Part shown: piece by piece, positions 5,868 through 7,758 of the stretch
How positions within the stretch are numbered: position 1 is the stretch's first letter
Layout of the letters: every line of letters starts with the position of its first letter
Assembly: GCA_033721955.1 (NCBI GenBank)
Contig: JAWVZY010000036.1
Span: forward strand, 1 to 7,758
DNA length: 7,758 bases
From: JAWVZY01 sp033721955
GTDB taxonomy: Bacteria; Patescibacteriota; Minisyncoccia; Spechtbacterales; 2-12-FULL-38-22
Direction of reading: 5' to 3'
Notes under the pieces: model-generated
The model's database searches: none
Told to the model about the DNA's origin: nothing
What the model saw: only the letters and a program-made list of their open reading frames with translations
Program-made: the position numbers and the translations under genes

Positions 5868-7115
5868 GTGCCTACACAAATCGGAGAGATCATAGGACTA
5901 ATAACTTTAACTTTATGGCAAATATTTAAGGCCACCTGGTGGATACTTCTTCCTATTTATCTGTTAAGCAGGGTGCAGCCTTTATATCTTCGTTATAAAA
6001 AAACCCAATATCTAGAGAAAATAGATTGGGTGCTTTTGGAAATTAGCTTGCCTCCCGAAGTTGAGAAAACTCCAAAGGCGATGGAAAATGTACTTGAAGG
6101 GTTTCATGGTTCTTGGTCTCCGCCAACAGCGCGCGAACGCTGGACTGAGGGGGCAATAGTTGATCAATTTAGCCTAGAGATGGTGGGCATACACGGAGAG
6201 CTCCATTTTTACGTGCGCTGTAAAAGAAAACAGCGTAATTTTATTGAGTCCAAGATTTATGCTCAATATCCTGACGCGGAGATATATGAAGCATCTGATT
6301 ACACACGCGACCTGCCCGCTGAAGTTCCGGGCCCCGATTATGAGCTTTGGGGTGCGGATTATATATTAAATAGGAAATGGGTTTACCCTATTCGAACTTA
6401 TATTGAATTTGAAGATATTGAAGAAGAGCGCAGAATGGATCCTATATCTCAATTTGCTGAATTAGTAGGTAAAATGGAGCAAGGAGAACATATATGGATG
6501 CAGATAGTTATAAGCCCTGTTCTTACAGAAACACAGTATGATAAAGCAGCCCAGAAAGAAGTTGATAAGCTTGCTGGCAGGGAAAGCGGCGGTAATTATG
6601 TTGACCCTCTTACAAAACTGTTTAATGCGTTTAGTGGGGGTACCGGCAGTTCTTCACAGAGTGAGAAAAAGGATGATCAGTATAAATTGATGAATTTAAC
6701 ACCTGGCGAAAAGGCAAAAATAGAAAAAATAGAAATAAAAGATTCAAAAGTAAAATTCAAGACAAGCATGCGCTCTGTCTATATAGCAAGAAAAGAGGCA
6801 TGGCATAGTGAGCATATAGCGGGTCTGCAAGGTTATCTGCGCCAGTTTACAGCTATAAATGGTTTTCGCCCTGACCCTGCATCATTCCCCAAGAGCAGTT
6901 TTGTATTTTTCAAAAAGACAAGGAACTATATGCGAAAAAGAAATATTCTATCTGCTTATAAATCGCGCTTTTTGGGTAATACCAGCGCGCCCTATATATT
7001 AAATACCGAAGAACTTGCAACGATCTATCATTTCCCCGGTAAGGTGGTTCGCGCACCATTTATGCCAAGAGTTAGTTCAAGGACATCAGAACCTCCCCGG
7101 GGTTTGCCAACTTAA
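5868..7115 (+). CDS. Single-pass membrane protein, likely partner of the downstream TraG/VirD4-like ATPase
   Basis: A 415-aa protein with one N-terminal membrane segment (about residues 7-33, including WWILLPIYLL) followed by a basic stretch and a large soluble, probably cytoplasmic region. A Gly/Ser-rich, charged linker lies at about 255-270. The C-terminus, NTEELATIYHFPG (379-391) then PFMPRVSSRTSEPPRGLP (397-414), resembles the sequence that precedes the P-loop domain in longer TraG/VirD4-like ATPases as I remember them (not searched). GTG at 5868 is chosen because the frame has only CTC TCT ATA ATA TAC GCT AGA ATT between the previous gene's stop and this codon. The next ATG (residue 72) would delete the membrane segment. 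No Shine-Dalgarno is visible. The next gene starts 6 nt after the stop, in the same frame. Probable role: membrane anchor or assembly domain of a DNA-translocating ATPase. I do not recognise a named gene. Confidence 0.85.
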   Translation: MPTQIGEIIGLITLTLWQIFKATWWILLPIYLLSRVQPLYLRYKKTQYLEKIDWVLLEISLPPEVEKTPKAMENVLEGFHGSWSPPTARERWTEGAIVDQFSLEMVGIHGELHFYVRCKRKQRNFIESKIYAQYPDAEIYEASDYTRDLPAEVPGPDYELWGADYILNRKWVYPIRTYIEFEDIEEERRMDPISQFAELVGKMEQGEHIWMQIVISPVLTETQYDKAAQKEVDKLAGRESGGNYVDPLTKLFNAFSGGTGSSSQSEKKDDQYKLMNLTPGEKAKIEKIEIKDSKVKFKTSMRSVYIARKEAWHSEHIAGLQGYLRQFTAINGFRPDPASFPKSSFVFFKKTRNYMRKRNILSAYKSRFLGNTSAPYILNTEELATIYHFPGKVVRAPFMPRVSSRTSEPPRGLPT

Positions 7116-7121
7116 AAAACT

Positions 7122-7758
7122 ATGGAAGAGATAAATTATTTTGCACAATTAAATTACAGAGGACGTTCTGACAGATTTGGAATTAAGACAGATGATCGTC
7201 GCAGGCATATGTACGTTATAGGTAAGACAGGCATGGGAAAAACTGCAATGCTGCAGAATATGGCGGTGCAGGATATTTTAAATGGAAACGGTGTTGGCGT
7301 TGTTGACCCTCACGGAGAATTTGCCGAGACACTTTTAGATTTTGTACCGAAAGAGCGCGTGGATGATGTTGTATATTTTAACCCCGCAGACGGCAACTCT
7401 CCAATGGGCCTGAACCTGCTTGAAGACGTAGGTTATGACCACCGGCATCTTGTTGCAAGCGGCCTTATGGGGGTATTTAAGAAGATATGGGTTGATGTAT
7501 GGTCTGCAAGGATGGAATATATATTGAATAACACTATTTTAGCTCTCTTAGAATATCCCGGAGCCACGCTTTTAGATGTAAATCGCATGATGGCAAATAA
7601 AAACTTCAGAAAAGAGGTTTTGGGATTTGTTAAAGATCCTGTAGTGCGCGCTTTTTGGCGTGAAGAGTTTGCTCAATATTCAAATCGTCTCGCTGCTGAG
7701 GCTACAGCGTCTATACAAAATAAGATAGGCCAGTTTACAACAGCGCCTCTTATACGGA
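7122..7758 (+). CDS. HerA/TraG/VirD4-type DNA-translocase ATPase, N-terminal part
   Basis: The first 212 codons are present; the gene runs off the right edge. Translation starts MEEINYFAQLNYRGRSDRFG. Residues 24-41 (DDRRRHMYVIGKTGMGKT) contain Walker A GKTGMGKT at 34-41. VGVVDPHGE (58-66) is the DPHG/DPKG motif after Walker A in HerA/TraG/VirD4-like ATPases, and DVVYFNPADGNSPMGLNLLE (82-101) also fits this group. The Walker B strand and arginine finger are not in the window. Proteins of this fold form hexameric rings that pump DNA through membranes (type IV secretion coupling proteins) or along it. There is no N-terminal membrane segment here; the preceding gene supplies one. The start 6 nt after the upstream stop, without a Shine-Dalgarno, suggests translational coupling. 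Conjugation versus DNA uptake or another transport role cannot be decided. Confidence 0.88.
   Translation, partial: MEEINYFAQLNYRGRSDRFGIKTDDRRRHMYVIGKTGMGKTAMLQNMAVQDILNGNGVGVVDPHGEFAETLLDFVPKERVDDVVYFNPADGNSPMGLNLLEDVGYDHRHLVASGLMGVFKKIWVDVWSARMEYILNNTILALLEYPGATLLDVNRMMANKNFRKEVLGFVKDPVVRAFWREEFAQYSNRLAAEATASIQNKIGQFTTAPLIR

Noticed and set aside
7114..7120. AAAAAAC, a classic -1 frameshift heptamer, at the junction before the ATPase
   Set aside because: The heptamer begins after the first base of the stop codon and is not in the phase needed for tandem slippage. The downstream gene is already in the same frame, so a -1 shift would not join the two proteins.
1..7758. CRISPR arrays, tRNA genes, insertion-sequence ends
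   Set aside because: I saw no regularly spaced direct repeats, no cloverleaf with a GGTTCRA-type T-arm, and no transposase or flanking target duplications.

Overview
The window looks like a chromosomal piece of a Patescibacteria/CPR-type bacterium, probably Parcubacteria-like (inference). The reasons are: AT-rich genes with heavy use of ATA for isoleucine; no clear Shine-Dalgarno sequence at any start; a sigma-region-4 plus HARE-HTH regulator; and a membrane protein paired with a TraG/VirD4-like ATPase. I recognise this style of gene content from CPR genomes but could not search for it.

Left part (1-1574, minus strand): the 5' two-thirds or so of a UvrD/PcrA-type superfamily 1 DNA helicase, cut by the window edge. 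Middle-left (1575-2030): 456 bases without a protein gene. They hold a strong sigma70-type promoter, a GC-rich run of about 330 nt that folds into at least five hairpins, and a terminator-like hairpin with a T-tract. This reads as a complete transcription unit for a structured non-coding RNA that I cannot assign to any known family. It could also act as the leader of the secDF operon that starts 57 nt after the T-tract.

Centre (2031-4692, plus strand): secD and secF, 4 nt apart, encoding the proton-driven accessory subunits of the Sec translocon. SecF carries a 100-residue acidic, glutamine-rich insertion with no Lys or Arg. yajC is not next to them. A 98-base AT-rich gap follows, with a good -35 box and a perfect 8-8-8 inverted repeat over the promoter core. 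It leads into a 350-aa DNA-binding protein with a sigma70 region 4 helix-turn-helix at the N-terminus and a HARE winged helix near the C-terminus.

Right part (5868-7758, plus strand): a 415-aa single-pass membrane protein, then, 6 nt later and in the same reading frame, the start of a P-loop ATPase of the HerA/TraG/VirD4 type, cut by the right edge. Together they look like a two-gene DNA-translocation or coupling-protein module in which the membrane anchor is a separate polypeptide.

The most unusual element is the structured RNA at about 1643-1973. Next are the SecF acidic insertion, the single-stop junction between the membrane protein and the ATPase, and the possible operator ahead of the sigma-like regulator.
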